Shown here one piece after another: positions 19,319 to 29,782 of a stretch of DNA of 64,000 nucleotides. The stretch comes from Cryobacterium sp. Y11 (lineage in GTDB: Bacteria; Actinomycetota; Actinomycetes; Actinomycetales; Microbacteriaceae), in assembly GCF_002929535.1 (NCBI RefSeq), contig NZ_PJJO01000056.1, positions 1 to 64,000 of the forward strand, in the 5' to 3' direction. The notes under the pieces are model-generated. The model saw only the letters and a program-made list of their open reading frames with translations, did not search any database and had not been told where the DNA came from. How positions within the stretch are numbered: the first letter of the stretch is position 1; each line of letters opens with the position of its first letter. Position numbers and translations under genes: made by a program.

Positions 19319-19324
19319 TACGCT
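19319..19324 (+). promoter_or_regulatory. Possible -10 element of rarA (leaderless)
   Basis: TACGCT ends exactly six bases before the rarA ATG, so the mRNA would begin at the start codon. AGAGGA in the gap is too close to the ATG to act as a normal Shine-Dalgarno site. Confidence 0.4.
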
Positions 19325-19330
19325 AGAGGA

Positions 19331-20671
19331 ATGTCGGATGCTCAACCGGGCCTGCGCAGTGGCGCGACCCCCCTCGCTGTACGAATGCGCCCGAAAACCC
19401 TCGATGAGGTCGCCGGCCAGCGTCACCTGCTGACGCCGGGGTCGCCGCTGGTCAGTCTGGCCAGTGACAAAACGGGGGAGCGCGGCAGCGTGTCCGTCAT
19501 TCTCTGGGGCCCGCCAGGGACCGGAAAAACCACGCTCGCCCAGGCCATCGCGCACAGTTCCGGTCGACGGTTCGTTGAGCTCTCGGCCGTGACGGCGGGG
19601 GTGCGCGACGTGCGTCAGGTGATGGAAGACGCCCGCACCAACCGTGACCTGTACGGCCTGGCTACGGTACTGTTCCTTGACGAGATCCACCGCTTCTCCA
19701 AGGCCCAGCAAGACACTTTGCTGCCCGGGGTCGAGAACGGCGTCGTCATTCTGGTCGCGGCGACGACCGAGAACCCGTCGTTCTCGATCATTTCTCCCTT
19801 ACTCTCTCGTTCCCTGTTGCTCACCCTCGAGGTGCTCAGCGACGAGGACCTCGGCATCGTCGTGGATCGTGCCGTCACCGATGCACGCGGCCTGGCCGAC
19901 CGGTTTGAACTCGAACCGGAGGCCCGCGGTGCGATCATCAGGCTCGCCTCGGGGGACGCCAGGCGGGCGCTGACCGCGTTGGAAGCGGCATCCGTTTCGG
20001 CGGAATCAACCCTGGAACCCGGCGCGACGGGCAAGCCTGTGATCACGACCGACATTGTCTCGCTCGCCGTTGATCGTGCGCTGCTGCGCTACGACCGCAA
20101 TGGTGATGAGCACTACGACGTGATCAGCGCGTTCATCAAGTCGGTGCGCGGCAGTGACGTCGACGCTGCACTGCATTACCTGGCGCGCATGATCGAGGCC
20201 GGCGAAGATCCGCGGTATATTTGCCGCCGCATCATCGTTCTCGCCTCCGAAGACATCGGCATGGCCGACCCACAATCGCTCCTGATCGCCGTCGCCGCCG
20301 CCGACGCCGTACAACTGATCGGCATGCCGGAGGGCCGCATACCGCTGGCCCAGGCCGTCGTACACCTCGCGACCGCCCCCAAGTCCAACGCCGCCTACAT
20401 GGCCCTCGATGCTGCCATAGCGGATGTCCGCGCCGGCAAAATGGGCCGGGTGCCCAAGGGTATGCGCGACGCGCACTACCCCGGCGCCAAACGCCTCGGC
20501 CACGGTAAGGGCTACGTCTACCCGCACGACGACGCGCTGGGTGTTGTCACCCAGCAGTATCCGCCGACCGAGCTGAAATCCACCCGCTACTACGAGCCGA
20601 CCGAGCACGGCCACGAGCGCGACATCTCCGCCCGCCTTCTGAAGATTCGACGCATCGTACGTGGTGAATAG
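19331..20671 (+). CDS. rarA: Replication-associated recombination ATPase RarA/MgsA
   Basis: A 446-residue AAA+ ATPase related to clamp-loader subunits and RuvB, acting at stalled replication forks. N-terminal [13 protein letters not shown], Walker [10 protein letters not shown], Walker [10 protein letters not shown] and sensor [10 protein letters not shown] are all present. The C-terminal MgsA region includes SEDIGMADP and the end KGYVYPHDD. It is intact and of normal length. The start follows a -10-like TACGCT by six bases. Confidence 0.95.
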   Translation: MSDAQPGLRSGATPLAVRMRPKTLDEVAGQRHLLTPGSPLVSLASDKTGERGSVSVILWGPPGTGKTTLAQAIAHSSGRRFVELSAVTAGVRDVRQVMEDARTNRDLYGLATVLFLDEIHRFSKAQQDTLLPGVENGVVILVAATTENPSFSIISPLLSRSLLLTLEVLSDEDLGIVVDRAVTDARGLADRFELEPEARGAIIRLASGDARRALTALEAASVSAESTLEPGATGKPVITTDIVSLAVDRALLRYDRNGDEHYDVISAFIKSVRGSDVDAALHYLARMIEAGEDPRYICRRIIVLASEDIGMADPQSLLIAVAAADAVQLIGMPEGRIPLAQAVVHLATAPKSNAAYMALDAAIADVRAGKMGRVPKGMRDAHYPGAKRLGHGKGYVYPHDDALGVVTQQYPPTELKSTRYYEPTEHGHERDISARLLKIRRIVRGE

Positions 20672-20732
20672 CACCCGCATCGAGCGTCGCGGAAACTGCG
20701 CACCACCGACGCTGCCCGCCTCGGGAACGCGA

Positions 20733-20760
20733 GTGACAGCATCCACTCGTGTGCTAACCT
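20733..20760 (+). promoter_or_regulatory. Putative rpsD promoter
   Basis: GTGACA (20733-20738) and TAACCT (20755-20760) are separated by 16 bases. It would give a 5' leader of about 170 bases. The leader may hold a structured element for S4 autoregulation, but I see no convincing fold by eye. Confidence 0.35.
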
Positions 20761-20936
20761 TGACTTTGCCTACAACTGGTTTCGGCATGCGGCTGCGTCC
20801 GTTTCCGGTTTGGAGGGGATCTGTTCTGTAGCCGAACATCCCATGGCACCCAATCCTCTGATCTCCCATGACCTGTGTCGATTTTGTCCACACTCGCCCT
20901 GGTATCCCTGTTATTGAGTCCGATTGAAAGGAAACC

Positions 20937-21566
20937 GTGTCTACCAAGTCACGTACCCGCAGTAAAACTCGCCTCTCGCGCGCGCTGGGCATTGCCCTCA
21001 CGCCGAAGGCAGCCCGCTTTCTCGAGAAGCGCCCCTATGCACCCGGTGAGCACGGCCGCACCAAGCGCAAGACCGATTCGGACTATGCCGTTCGTCTTCG
21101 CGAAAAGCAGCGCTTACGCGCCCAGTACGGCATCCGCGAAGCCCAGCTGAAGATTGCCTTCGAGCAGGCTCGTCGTCGTCAGGGACTGACCGGTGAAAAC
21201 CTCGTCGAGATTCTCGAGACCCGTCTCGATGCTCTCCTCGTTCGTTCCGCGATTGCGCGCACCACGGCTCAGGCTCGTCAGATGATCGTGCACCGTCACA
21301 TCCTCGTTGATGGAGAGCTCGTCGACCGGCCCTCCTTCCGCGTCAAGCCCGGCCAGCTCATGCACGTCAAGGCTCGCAGCGAGGGCATGGAACCCTTCCA
21401 GGTTGCAGCAGCCGGCGGACACGTAGACCTGCTCCCAAAGCTTCCCGTCTACCTCGAGGTTGAGCTCGACAAGCTTCAGGCTCGCCTCGTGCGCGCTCCG
21501 AAGCGCATCGAGATTCCCGTGACCTGCGAAGTTCAGCTCGTCGTGGAGTACTACGCAGCTCGATAA
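20937..21566 (+). CDS. rpsD: 30S ribosomal protein S4
   Basis: A 209-residue primary 16S rRNA-binding protein of the small subunit. It begins STKSRTRSKTRLSRALGIAL and has the S4 RNA-binding domain with RQMIVHRHILVDGELVDRPS. Start is GTG at 20937 with GAAAGGAAA upstream. It is a single-gene unit here, ended by a strong terminator, rather than part of an alpha operon. Confidence 0.97.
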   Translation: MSTKSRTRSKTRLSRALGIALTPKAARFLEKRPYAPGEHGRTKRKTDSDYAVRLREKQRLRAQYGIREAQLKIAFEQARRRQGLTGENLVEILETRLDALLVRSAIARTTAQARQMIVHRHILVDGELVDRPSFRVKPGQLMHVKARSEGMEPFQVAAAGGHVDLLPKLPVYLEVELDKLQARLVRAPKRIEIPVTCEVQLVVEYYAAR

Positions 21567-21612
21567 CTCGTGCAGTTGGATAGTTAGTGAACTGGTTTTG
21601 ACCGGTACGCTG

Positions 21613-21647
21613 AAGGGCGGATCACCTCAGGGTGATCCGCCCTTTTG
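21613..21647 (+). terminator. rpsD terminator
   Basis: A perfect 12-bp stem, GGGCGGATCACC at 21615-21626 and GGTGATCCGCCC at 21631-21642, with loop TCAG and a TTTT tail. It ends about 50 bases after the rpsD stop. Confidence 0.92.
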
Positions 21648-21692
21648 TATACCCGGGCTCCCCACGAGCCCATTGATCTGAGTGGAGAAACC

Positions 21693-22064
21693 GTGTCGGG
21701 TGGAGATATTGCTGGGTTGATCGCCGCCGGAGTGTTCGCAATACTGGTCGCGCTCATCGCTATTCCGCTGGTCAAACTGGGTCGGGTGTTCGATGAGACC
21801 AGCGCCGCCATCCACGACCTCAGTGACGGCATCACCCCGATACTGGCCGAAACGACCGAAACCATCCGCGGTGCCAATCAGCAGCTGGCCAGGGTCGACA
21901 CGATCACCAGCAACGTAGCGGATGCCACTGGCAACGTCGGAGCGTTGGTCGCGCTGTTCGCGGCGACGGTCGGCGGCCCGCTGATCAAGCTTGCTGGATT
22001 CTCGGCCGGCCTGCGGGCCGCCTTGCGCGGCGGTCACAGCACATCGCGCGGTAATCGTCGTTGA
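21693..22064 (+). CDS. DUF948 membrane protein
   Basis: A 123-residue protein with one N-terminal TM helix (IAGLIAAGVFAILVALIAIP), then a helical segment VFDETSAAIHDLSDGITPIL typical of DUF948. The function is unknown; it is possibly a cell-envelope or methyl-accepting-like helical protein. GTG at 21693 is chosen because GTGGAGAAACC precedes it and the TM must be near the start. The gene lies between rpsD and alaS, a common position in actinobacteria. Confidence 0.85.
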   Translation: MSGGDIAGLIAAGVFAILVALIAIPLVKLGRVFDETSAAIHDLSDGITPILAETTETIRGANQQLARVDTITSNVADATGNVGALVALFAATVGGPLIKLAGFSAGLRAALRGGHSTSRGNRR

Positions 22065-22209
22065 CCGGGTACTCTGAAAGAAGCGTTGATCTATCGCGCT
22101 TGACTTATCGGTAGCGACCGCTGCCAATGCCCGGCTTCATTTCATTTAGTTGCAGTGACCGCGGGTCAGGCCGCCGAGTCAGTACTGCAGACATTCAGGG
22201 AGAAGTGCC

Positions 22210-22455
22210 ATGAAGAACGTCATCTGGTTGGTCATCGGTGTCGCCGGCGGTTTCGTCGTTGCCCACGAGGTCAACAAGACCCAGCAGGGCAAAGCGTTCT
22301 TCACCGAACTAGACACCAAAGCCCGCGAGTTTGGCGAGGCCATGTCAGAGGGCTACCGCCAACGCGAGGCCGAATTACACGCCGCGCTTGGCGATGTCAC
22401 CGATGGTGTGAGAGACGCGGCCGCTGGGGCCGCGCCGGCACCCGGCGCGCTGTAG
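22210..22455 (+). CDS. Small membrane-associated hypothetical protein
   Basis: An 81-residue protein. The hydrophobic N-terminus NVIWLVIGVAGGFVVAHEV forms one TM segment, and the rest is a charged helix ending in Ala/Pro. GGGAGAAG upstream is a ribosome site. The pattern resembles small YtxH-like proteins, without a firm assignment. It is a conserved neighbour of alaS in related genomes by my recollection. Confidence 0.75.
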   Translation: MKNVIWLVIGVAGGFVVAHEVNKTQQGKAFFTELDTKAREFGEAMSEGYRQREAELHAALGDVTDGVRDAAAGAAPAPGAL

Positions 22456-22525
22456 GCATCCGCTTAACTGACGCTCCACAGATTTATGCTCCACCACACT
22501 CATGCACCACCAACAAACGGACACC

Positions 22526-25180
22526 ATGCAGACTGCTGACATTCGCGGGCGCTGGCTCGACTTCTTCGCCGATCGTGGACACACCGTTGTGCCGTCCGCG
22601 TCCCTGGTGAGCGACGACCCCACCCTTCTCTTCAACGTGGCCGGCATGGTGCCGTTCGTGCCGTACCTCACCGGGCTCGTTCCGGCGCCGTTCCCGCGCG
22701 CGACCAGCGTGCAGAAATGCCTTCGCACCAGTGACATTGAAGAGGTCGGTAAGACTCCCAGGCACGGCACGTTCTTTCAGATGAACGGGAACTTCAGCTT
22801 CGGAGACTATTTCAAAGAAGAGGCCATCGGCTTCGCCTGGGAACTGCTGACCACCCCAGAAAACCAGGGCGGTTATGGTTTTCGCGAGAGTGACCTCTGG
22901 GTCACCGTCTACCTCGATGACGACGAAGCGTTTCGCTACTGGCGCGCGCTTGGCGTGCCGGAGAACCGCATCCAACGCCTCGGCATGGAGTCAAACTACT
23001 GGTCCACCGGCCAGCCGGGCCCGGCCGGCCCTTGCTCCGAGATCTTCTTCGACCGCGGCCCCGCCTACGGTGCCGACGGCGGCCCGGCCACCGACGACGA
23101 CCGCTACGTCGAAATCTGGAACCTCGTCTTCATGCAGTACCTGCGCGGTGAAAGCACCGGCAAGAGCGACTTTCAGATTCTCGGCGACCTGCCGAAGAAG
23201 AACATCGACACCGGAATGGGACTCGAACGCGTCGCCTTCTTGAAGCAGGGCGTCGAGAACATGTACGAGATCGACCAGGTTCGCCCGGTGCTCGACCGTG
23301 CCGCAGCGCTGTCTGGTCGCCGTTACGGCGCCAATCACGACGACGACGTGCGGATGCGCATCGTCGCCGACCACGTGCGATCCTCGCTCATGCTGATGAG
23401 CGACGGCGTTATGCCCTCCAACGAGGGCCGCGGCTACATCCTCCGCCGCCTGTTGCGTCGGAGCGTGCGCTCCATGCGCCTGCTCGGCGTCGATACGGTG
23501 AGCCTGCCCGAACTGCTGCCAGCCTCCCGCGACGCCATGTGCGCCGCTTACCCGGAGGTGAAGAGCGACTTCGGCCGCATCAGCCAGGCCGCCTTCGCCG
23601 AGGAAGAGACTTTTCTGCGTACCCTCGCGAGCGGTAGCGCAGTGCTCGATCTCGCCGTTTCGAAAACGAAGAAGGCTAATAAGACCGAACTGGCCGGCCC
23701 GACCGCTTTTCTGTTGCACGATACCTACGGTTTTCCGATCGAGATCACCCTCGAAATAGCCGAAGAAGCCGGCCTCAGCGTCAACCGTGACGCCTTCGAC
23801 GCGCTCATGACCAAACAGCGCACCATGGCCAAGGCCGACGCGAAGTCCAAAAAGACGACGCTGGCCGATCTCGGCGTCTACAGCGCGTTCCGTGCCCGTG
23901 GCGAGACCGTCTTCACCGGCTACGAAGACCTGCAGAATGAGTCCAGCGTGCTCGGCCTCATCGTCGACGGTGAATCCGTGACGCGCGCCGTCGCTGGAGA
24001 AACGGCCGAGGTCATCCTGGCCGAGACAGCGCTCTGGGCCGAATCCGGCGGGCAAGAAGCGGATGCCGGCCTCATCGTCGGCGCCGACTACGAGCTCAAG
24101 GTGCTCGACGTGCAGAAGCCGGTCAAGGGACTGATCAGCCACAAGGTACTCGTGACGTCCGGCGAGGTCGGTGTCGGCGATCGTGCGACCAGCGTCGTCG
24201 ACGAAAACTGGCGCCGCGGCGCCCGCCAGGCGCACTCCGGTACCCACGTGCTGCACGCTGCCCTGCGCCAGGTACTAGGCCCGAACGCCCACCAGTCCGG
24301 CTCCTACAACAAGGCCGGGTTCTTTCGCCTCGACTTCTCCTGGAACCAGGCCTTGTCGCCGGCGACCCGCACCGAGATTGAAGAAATCTCCAACAACGCC
24401 ATTCGTGACAACCTGCCGGTGACCACCCGCGAACTGCCCATTGCCGAGGCGAAAGCGCTCGGCGCGATGGCCCTCTTCGGCGAGAAGTACGGCGACGTCG
24501 TACGCGTTGTCGATATCGGCGGGCCCTGGTCGAGGGAACTCTGCGCCGGCACCCACGTCGGCAGCAGCGCCGAAATTGGCATGATCAACCTGATCAGTGA
24601 GGCCTCGGTCGGTTCAACCAACCGCCGGGTTGAATCCCTCGTCGGTCTCGAAGCGTTCCGCGACCTCACCGCTGAACGCATGCTGGTGTCGCAGCTCACC
24701 TCGAGCCTGAAAACTCCTCGCGAGCAGCTACCCGAACGCATCAGCGATCTGGTCGCGAGCCTGAAGAGTGCCGAAAAGAAGATCGCGGTCTTCGAAGCGC
24801 GCGCCCTGACCGACCGGGTTCCCGCCCTGCTGGCCACGGCCCGCCGAGTCGGCGCCGTGACCGTCGTGGCCGAAGACCTTGGCATGCTGGCTTCCCCCGA
24901 CGATGTACGGATGCTCGCCCTTGCCACCCGGGAACGCCTCGGCAGCGATGCTGTTGTCGTGGCGTTGTCGGCCATCGCGGCCGACAAGCCCGTCGTGATC
25001 GTGGCCACCAACCAGGCCGCTCGGGATGCTGGCTACAAGGCCGGCGCCCTCGCCAAGACCGTCGCCGGAATTCTCGGCGGCGGCGGCGGCGGCAAGGACG
25101 ACCTCGCTCAGGGTGGCGGTCCTGACAGCGCCGCTATTCCGGCCGCTCTTCAGGCCGTCGTCGCGGCAGTCAGTCGCTAA
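22526..25180 (+). CDS. alaS: Alanyl-tRNA synthetase
   Basis: An 884-residue class II synthetase that charges tRNA-Ala. The catalytic domain begins QTADIRGRWLDFFADRGH and includes the class II motif FLLHDTYGFPIE region. The editing domain has HSGTHVLHAAL (about 570) and the zinc-binding CAGTHV. A C-terminal DHHA1 domain ends in a glycine-rich stretch with GGGKDDLAQGGG. ATG at 22526 fits family N-termini; ATG at 22502 would add eight unmatched residues, and neither has a strong ribosome site. Confidence 0.97.
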   Translation: MQTADIRGRWLDFFADRGHTVVPSASLVSDDPTLLFNVAGMVPFVPYLTGLVPAPFPRATSVQKCLRTSDIEEVGKTPRHGTFFQMNGNFSFGDYFKEEAIGFAWELLTTPENQGGYGFRESDLWVTVYLDDDEAFRYWRALGVPENRIQRLGMESNYWSTGQPGPAGPCSEIFFDRGPAYGADGGPATDDDRYVEIWNLVFMQYLRGESTGKSDFQILGDLPKKNIDTGMGLERVAFLKQGVENMYEIDQVRPVLDRAAALSGRRYGANHDDDVRMRIVADHVRSSLMLMSDGVMPSNEGRGYILRRLLRRSVRSMRLLGVDTVSLPELLPASRDAMCAAYPEVKSDFGRISQAAFAEEETFLRTLASGSAVLDLAVSKTKKANKTELAGPTAFLLHDTYGFPIEITLEIAEEAGLSVNRDAFDALMTKQRTMAKADAKSKKTTLADLGVYSAFRARGETVFTGYEDLQNESSVLGLIVDGESVTRAVAGETAEVILAETALWAESGGQEADAGLIVGADYELKVLDVQKPVKGLISHKVLVTSGEVGVGDRATSVVDENWRRGARQAHSGTHVLHAALRQVLGPNAHQSGSYNKAGFFRLDFSWNQALSPATRTEIEEISNNAIRDNLPVTTRELPIAEAKALGAMALFGEKYGDVVRVVDIGGPWSRELCAGTHVGSSAEIGMINLISEASVGSTNRRVESLVGLEAFRDLTAERMLVSQLTSSLKTPREQLPERISDLVASLKSAEKKIAVFEARALTDRVPALLATARRVGAVTVVAEDLGMLASPDDVRMLALATRERLGSDAVVVALSAIAADKPVVIVATNQAARDAGYKAGALAKTVAGILGGGGGGKDDLAQGGGPDSAAIPAALQAVVAAVSR

Positions 25181-25182
25181 CG

Positions 25183-25653
25183 ATGCGCTCCGGTGTGCGC
25201 GTCGGCGTTGACGTTGGCACGGCCCGCATCGGCCTGGCCCGTAGCGACAACCACGGCATGCTCGCCACACCGGTCGAAACCGTGGCCCGCGATCCGGCCG
25301 GAGTGGCTGATCTCACGCGGATCGGCGCGGTCATCGATGAACTCGACGCTGTCGAGGTCATCGTGGGGCTGCCCCTGGCCTTGTCGGGTAATGTGACGGC
25401 ATCCACTAACGATGCGATCGACTTCGCCCGGCGACTGGCCCAGAGTGTCAGTGTGCCGGTGCGTCTAGTCGATGAACGACTCTCGACGGTGTCGGCTCAG
25501 TCGGCGCTGCGGGCATCCGGTCGCTCGGCCAGAACACAGCGACCAGTCATTGATCAGGTCGCCGCGACTATCATTTTGCAACACGCCCTCGACAGTGAGC
25601 GTGCCTCCGGTCGCCCGCCAGGGTCGTCCGTCGAACCGACCGAGAGGCCGTAA
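25183..25653 (+). CDS. ruvX: Putative pre-16S rRNA nuclease YqgF/RuvX
   Basis: A 156-residue RNase H-fold protein, implicated in 16S rRNA 5' maturation. The signature VGVDVGTARIGLARSD supplies the first catalytic Asp. VGLPLALSG and VRLVDERLSTV follow, then the third acidic site in RPVIDQVAATIILQ. It starts three bases after the alaS stop and mltG starts three bases after its own, so alaS-ruvX-mltG-aroE form one operon. Confidence 0.95.
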   Translation: MRSGVRVGVDVGTARIGLARSDNHGMLATPVETVARDPAGVADLTRIGAVIDELDAVEVIVGLPLALSGNVTASTNDAIDFARRLAQSVSVPVRLVDERLSTVSAQSALRASGRSARTQRPVIDQVAATIILQHALDSERASGRPPGSSVEPTERP

Positions 25654-25655
25654 TC

Positions 25656-27101
25656 GTGCCGAGTTCCACTCCGGAAGAGCCCCTGCCCAGCCGCCGTCAG
25701 CTGCGGGCGCACCAGGCGGCATCCGAGCAGGCCGCGGCGGAGGCGGCCGAACGGGCCGCTCAGGCCGCACGTTCGGCGGCAGATCGTGCACCGGCGCCGG
25801 CACCGGCACCGGCGGCGCCACGTGCTGGCTGGCCGGCCGCACCGGGGGCCGGAACCGCAGCATCGGGCCGGGCACCATTTTTACCGCCGACGTCTGCGAC
25901 AAGCCGTGGGGGCGAGAATACACACGATGCCTCCGCCTTTCTGACTCCTACCGGCACCCATGATTCTGGTCATGGCCGCGCCGACCGGCGTTCGCTCCTC
26001 GCCGACGATGCACCACGGGAGAAAAGAAGCCACAAGGGAGCCTGGGGCTGCCTGATCGTCTTCGTCGTGTTGGCCGCACTCGTGACCGGCGCGTACTTCT
26101 TTCTGCAGGGACCGATCTCGCAGATCATTGCAGCCACGCAGGGGCCGGCCGACTTTAGCATCGAGGATGCCGCCACCGGCGAGGACGTGATCGTGATGAT
26201 TCACGACGGCGACGGTGGGTCGAACATTGCGACGACCCTCGTCGACAAGGGCGTCGTGAAAAGCTTCGATGCGTTCTATGACGTGCTGTTGAATACGGCA
26301 CCTGAGCCGGTGTTCCAGCCGGGCGCCTACCAGTTGAAGACCAAAATGGTAGCGAGCACGGCGCTTGATGCTCTGCTCGATCCGACGAGAAAGCTGAGTC
26401 AGACCGTTGTTGTGCCTGAGGGCACCGCGGCCGTCGATGTGCTGCAGTCCATCTCGGAGGGCACCGATATTCCCTTGGCCGATCTGCAGGCCGCCGCCGC
26501 CAATGTGGCCCAATTCGGTCTGCCGGTCGAAGCGACCACCCTCGAGGGTTTTCTTTTTCCGGCGACGTACACGTTCTCGCCGGGGGACACCGCCGAGGTT
26601 GCTCTGCAAACAATGGTCAACCGGCAGTATGAAGCCCTCGACGAGGCCGGCGTGGCCGTAGCGGATCGCTGGTCGACGATTGTGTTTGCGTCGCTGATTC
26701 AGCGTGAGGCCGGGCTGCGCGACGACTACTACAAGGTCTCCCGGGTGTTTCGCAACCGACTCGACCCCCAGCAGTGGGACAGCGGACTGCTGCAATCGGA
26801 TGCGACCGTGGCCTACGGCACCGGAAAGACCCACCTGGTCACCACGACCGACGCTGAACGTGGTGATGCAGGCAACCTGTACAACACCTACGCGCATCCC
26901 GGTATGGTCGCCGGGCCGATCTCGAACCCGGGGGACCTCGCGATCGACGCGGCCCTGCACCCAGTCGACGGATCCTGGCTGTTCTTTGTGACGATCAACC
27001 TCGACTCCGGCGAGACGGCCTTTTCCACCACGGTTGAGGAACACGATGCCGCCGTTATCGTATGGCAGAACTGGATGAGGGAGCACCCTGAATATGGTTA
27101 G
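25656..27101 (+). CDS. mltG: Endolytic murein transglycosylase MltG
   Basis: A 481-residue inner-membrane enzyme that cuts nascent glycan strands. A long Ala/Pro-rich cytoplasmic region (about residues 1-125) precedes one TM helix (about 129-151, CLIVFVVLAALVTGAYFF). The extracytoplasmic YceG domain follows, with the catalytic Glu near residue 351 in SLIQREAG and the conserved TYAHPGMVAGPISNPG. The low-complexity N-terminus is typical of actinobacterial MltG. The aroE start overlaps its end. Confidence 0.95.
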   Translation: MPSSTPEEPLPSRRQLRAHQAASEQAAAEAAERAAQAARSAADRAPAPAPAPAAPRAGWPAAPGAGTAASGRAPFLPPTSATSRGGENTHDASAFLTPTGTHDSGHGRADRRSLLADDAPREKRSHKGAWGCLIVFVVLAALVTGAYFFLQGPISQIIAATQGPADFSIEDAATGEDVIVMIHDGDGGSNIATTLVDKGVVKSFDAFYDVLLNTAPEPVFQPGAYQLKTKMVASTALDALLDPTRKLSQTVVVPEGTAAVDVLQSISEGTDIPLADLQAAAANVAQFGLPVEATTLEGFLFPATYTFSPGDTAEVALQTMVNRQYEALDEAGVAVADRWSTIVFASLIQREAGLRDDYYKVSRVFRNRLDPQQWDSGLLQSDATVAYGTGKTHLVTTTDAERGDAGNLYNTYAHPGMVAGPISNPGDLAIDAALHPVDGSWLFFVTINLDSGETAFSTTVEEHDAAVIVWQNWMREHPEYG

Positions 27102-28014
27102 TCTCACGCTAAATCTGGCGCCATCGCATCGGCTCGCGGTGCTCGGCTCACCGATCAAACACTCCCGTTCTCCGCTGTTGCACCGGGCCGCGTACCGGCA
27201 GCTGGGCCTCGACTGGACCTACGATGCCGTCGAGGTAAAGGCCGGATCGCTCGCCATGTTTCTGAGCACCATGGGGCCGGAATGGCGCGGGCTCTCGCTC
27301 ACGATGCCGCTCAAACACGAAGTGTTGCCTTTCATTGACGACTGCGACCGAGTGGCACAGCTGACCGGATCGGTCAACACGGTGCTGCTGCGCCGGGTCG
27401 CCGGTCGCGGTACCCTCACCGGGTACAACACGGATGTCGCCGGTCTGGTGCGTGCGTTAGCCGAAGCCGGAATCACTCGGGCGAAGCACGTGACCCTGCT
27501 CGGAGCGGGCGCGACAGCGGCATCCGCTTTGATGGCCGCGGCGGAACTCGGTGCGGAATTCGTCAGCGTACTCGTGCGCGACCTGCCGAAGGCAGAACCG
27601 CTCATTGAGCTGGGCCGCTCGCTCGGCGTTGTCGTCGACGTCAACGATTTCAGCGGTTCGAGCGGTAGTTCGCGCGGCGTCGAGAGTGACCTGGTGATCA
27701 GCACCCTGCCGGGCGGAACCGTACTTCCGACCGCTCTGCCGCTCGCGTTGCGCGAACGCACGACGCTGTTCGACGTTGCTTACTCGCCGTGGCCAAGTGC
27801 GGTCGCCGCCTCGTGGGAGTCGGCAGGCGGAACGGTGCTGAACGGCCTCGGCATGCTGCTCCATCAGGCGCTCATCCAGGTGCGCGTGTTCGTGACCGCC
27901 GACCCCTTCGAGCCGCTGCCCGGCGAGTCGGACGTGCTCGCCGCCATGCGCGGGGCACTGACCCGCGAGGCTGCCCCCGGTGACGCTGACTCGCATGATG
28001 CTGTGGAAAGATAG
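27094..28014 (+). CDS. aroE: Shikimate dehydrogenase
   Basis: A 306-residue enzyme that reduces 3-dehydroshikimate to shikimate with NADPH. Substrate site: [10 protein letters not shown], the catalytic Lys in LTMPLKHE, and the Asn/Asp pair in GSVNTV and GYNTD. The nucleotide site is [13 protein letters not shown] at 27094 lies inside the end of mltG, so translation is coupled. The C-terminus (about 25 residues) is low-complexity and acidic. Confidence 0.94.
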   Translation: MVSLTLNLAPSHRLAVLGSPIKHSRSPLLHRAAYRQLGLDWTYDAVEVKAGSLAMFLSTMGPEWRGLSLTMPLKHEVLPFIDDCDRVAQLTGSVNTVLLRRVAGRGTLTGYNTDVAGLVRALAEAGITRAKHVTLLGAGATAASALMAAAELGAEFVSVLVRDLPKAEPLIELGRSLGVVVDVNDFSGSSGSSRGVESDLVISTLPGGTVLPTALPLALRERTTLFDVAYSPWPSAVAASWESAGGTVLNGLGMLLHQALIQVRVFVTADPFEPLPGESDVLAAMRGALTREAAPGDADSHDAVER

Positions 28015-28019
28015 GGACC

Positions 28020-29228
28020 ATGCTTCGTTGGCTCACCGCCGGAGAGTCCCACGGCCCCGAACTCATCGCTATTGTCGAGGGTTTGCCCGCAGGGATCCCG
28101 GTTACCCTTGATTCGATCCGCCTCGATCTTGCGCGCCGCAAACTCGGCTACGGCCGGGGTGCGCGCATGAAATTTGAGGAGGACGAGCTCACCCTCTCCG
28201 GCGGCGTACGGCATGGACTGACCCTCGGTGGGCCCGTCGCGCTGCGCATCGGCAACTCAGAGTGGCCCAAATGGGTCGACGTAATGAGTGCGGCGCCGGT
28301 TGACCCGGCGACGCTGGCGCGTGGCCGGGGGGCACCCTTGACTCGTCCTCGCCCGGGTCACGCCGACCTCGCCGGCATGCAAAAGTACGGTTTCGACGAG
28401 GCACGGCCCGTGCTCGAACGGGCGAGCGCCCGCGAAACAGCGGCCCGGGTGGCCCTCGGTGCAGTGGCCCGCTCGTTCTTGCATGAACTCGGCATCCAAC
28501 TGGTCAGCCACACCATCGCCATCGGTCCCGTGCGCGTGCCCGACGGCGCGCCGCTGCCAGAGCCGGGAGACGTCGACGCTCTCGATGCCGATCCGCTGCG
28601 CTGTTTCGACGCCGCGACATCCGCTCTGATGGTGGCTGAAGTGGATGCCGCCCATCACGACGGTGACACCCTCGGCGGCGTCGTCGAGGTGCTCGCTTAC
28701 AACCTTCCCCCCGGGCTGGGTTCCTTTGTGCACTGGGATCGCCGGCTGGATTCCCAGCTAGCCGCAGCGCTCATGGGCATCCAGGCGATCAAGGGCGTCG
28801 AGGTCGGCGATGGCTTCGAAACCACCCGCCGCCGTGGCTCTGAAGCTCACGACGAACTCGTTCAAGCGGATGGCGCCATTCAGCGCGTCAGCGACAAGGC
28901 CGGCGGCACCGAGGGCGGCATGAGCACCGGAACCGTGCTGCGCGTGCGCGCCGGCATGAAACCGATCGCGACCATTCCGCGGGCGCTGCGCACGGTCGAC
29001 GTTGCCACGAGCGAGCCGGCTCCGGCACACCACCAACGCTCCGACGTCTGTGCAGTTCCGGCGGCTGGCGTCGTGGCCGAGGCCATGGTGGCACTCGTTC
29101 TCGCAAACTCGGTGCTAGAGAAATTCGGCGGAGACTCGATCGGGGAGACCCGGCGCAACGTCGAGTCGTACCTTGCCAACATTCCGGCAAACCTGCGAAC
29201 GGGCGCGTCGAGCGACGCGTCGCTGTAA
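28020..29228 (+). CDS. aroC: Chorismate synthase
   Basis: A 402-residue FMN-dependent enzyme that converts 5-enolpyruvylshikimate 3-phosphate to chorismate. Family motifs are [14 protein letters not shown] at the start, [27 protein letters not shown] and the late [19 protein letters not shown] at 28020, preceded by TAGGGA, is five bases after the aroE stop. Confidence 0.97.
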   Translation: MLRWLTAGESHGPELIAIVEGLPAGIPVTLDSIRLDLARRKLGYGRGARMKFEEDELTLSGGVRHGLTLGGPVALRIGNSEWPKWVDVMSAAPVDPATLARGRGAPLTRPRPGHADLAGMQKYGFDEARPVLERASARETAARVALGAVARSFLHELGIQLVSHTIAIGPVRVPDGAPLPEPGDVDALDADPLRCFDAATSALMVAEVDAAHHDGDTLGGVVEVLAYNLPPGLGSFVHWDRRLDSQLAAALMGIQAIKGVEVGDGFETTRRRGSEAHDELVQADGAIQRVSDKAGGTEGGMSTGTVLRVRAGMKPIATIPRALRTVDVATSEPAPAHHQRSDVCAVPAAGVVAEAMVALVLANSVLEKFGGDSIGETRRNVESYLANIPANLRTGASSDASL

Positions 29229-29241
29229 ACATGCGCACGCG

Positions 29242-29763
29242 ATGCTGACCCTGCACAACACCATGCTCCCCATCGTGTTCATCGGGCCGATGGCTGCCGG
29301 CAAAACCAGGATCGGTCGACGAGTGGCCCGCGACCTGAACCTGCCCTTCATCGACACCGACAAGCGCATCGTCGAGAGCTACGGGCCGATTTCCGAGATC
29401 TTCGCGCGTGAAGGCGAAGAATACTTTCGCATCATCGAACGCGAAGCCGTGGACGGGGCTCTCGGCGAACCGGCCGTCATCTCGCTCGGCGGGGGAGCAG
29501 TGCTCCACGCTGAGACGCAGGCCGACCTCGAATCGGTGACAGTTATATACCTGAGCGTGACGCGTGCCGCCGTCGAGGCGCGCCTCGGCGGCAATAAACG
29601 ACCGCTGCTAGCTGGCGGAATCACCGACTGGGAACGCATCTATAACCTGCGACGCCCCACCTATGAGGCCCTCGCGACGATTCGCCTGGACACCTCCAAC
29701 CGCCCGATTACCGGCATCGCCGACGAGATCGTGAATTGGGTACAAGAGAGAAATGATGACTGA
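29242..29763 (+). CDS. aroK: Shikimate kinase
   Basis: A 173-residue kinase that phosphorylates shikimate at the 3-hydroxyl. Walker A is GPMAAGKTRIG, the substrate Asp is in FIDTDKRI, the glycine-rich SLGGGAVL follows, and the lid contains NKRPLLAG. The start is uncertain: ATG at 29242 and ATG at 29263 are both plausible and neither has a strong ribosome site. The gene lies between aroC and aroB, and its end overlaps possible early aroB starts. Confidence 0.93.
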   Translation: MLTLHNTMLPIVFIGPMAAGKTRIGRRVARDLNLPFIDTDKRIVESYGPISEIFAREGEEYFRIIEREAVDGALGEPAVISLGGGAVLHAETQADLESVTVIYLSVTRAAVEARLGGNKRPLLAGGITDWERIYNLRRPTYEALATIRLDTSNRPITGIADEIVNWVQERNDD

Positions 29764-29782
29764 GATTTCAGGGATAACACAG

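Noticed and set aside
20761-20936. Structured S4-binding leader before rpsD
   Set aside because: I could not find a convincing paired structure by eye; a covariance search would be needed.
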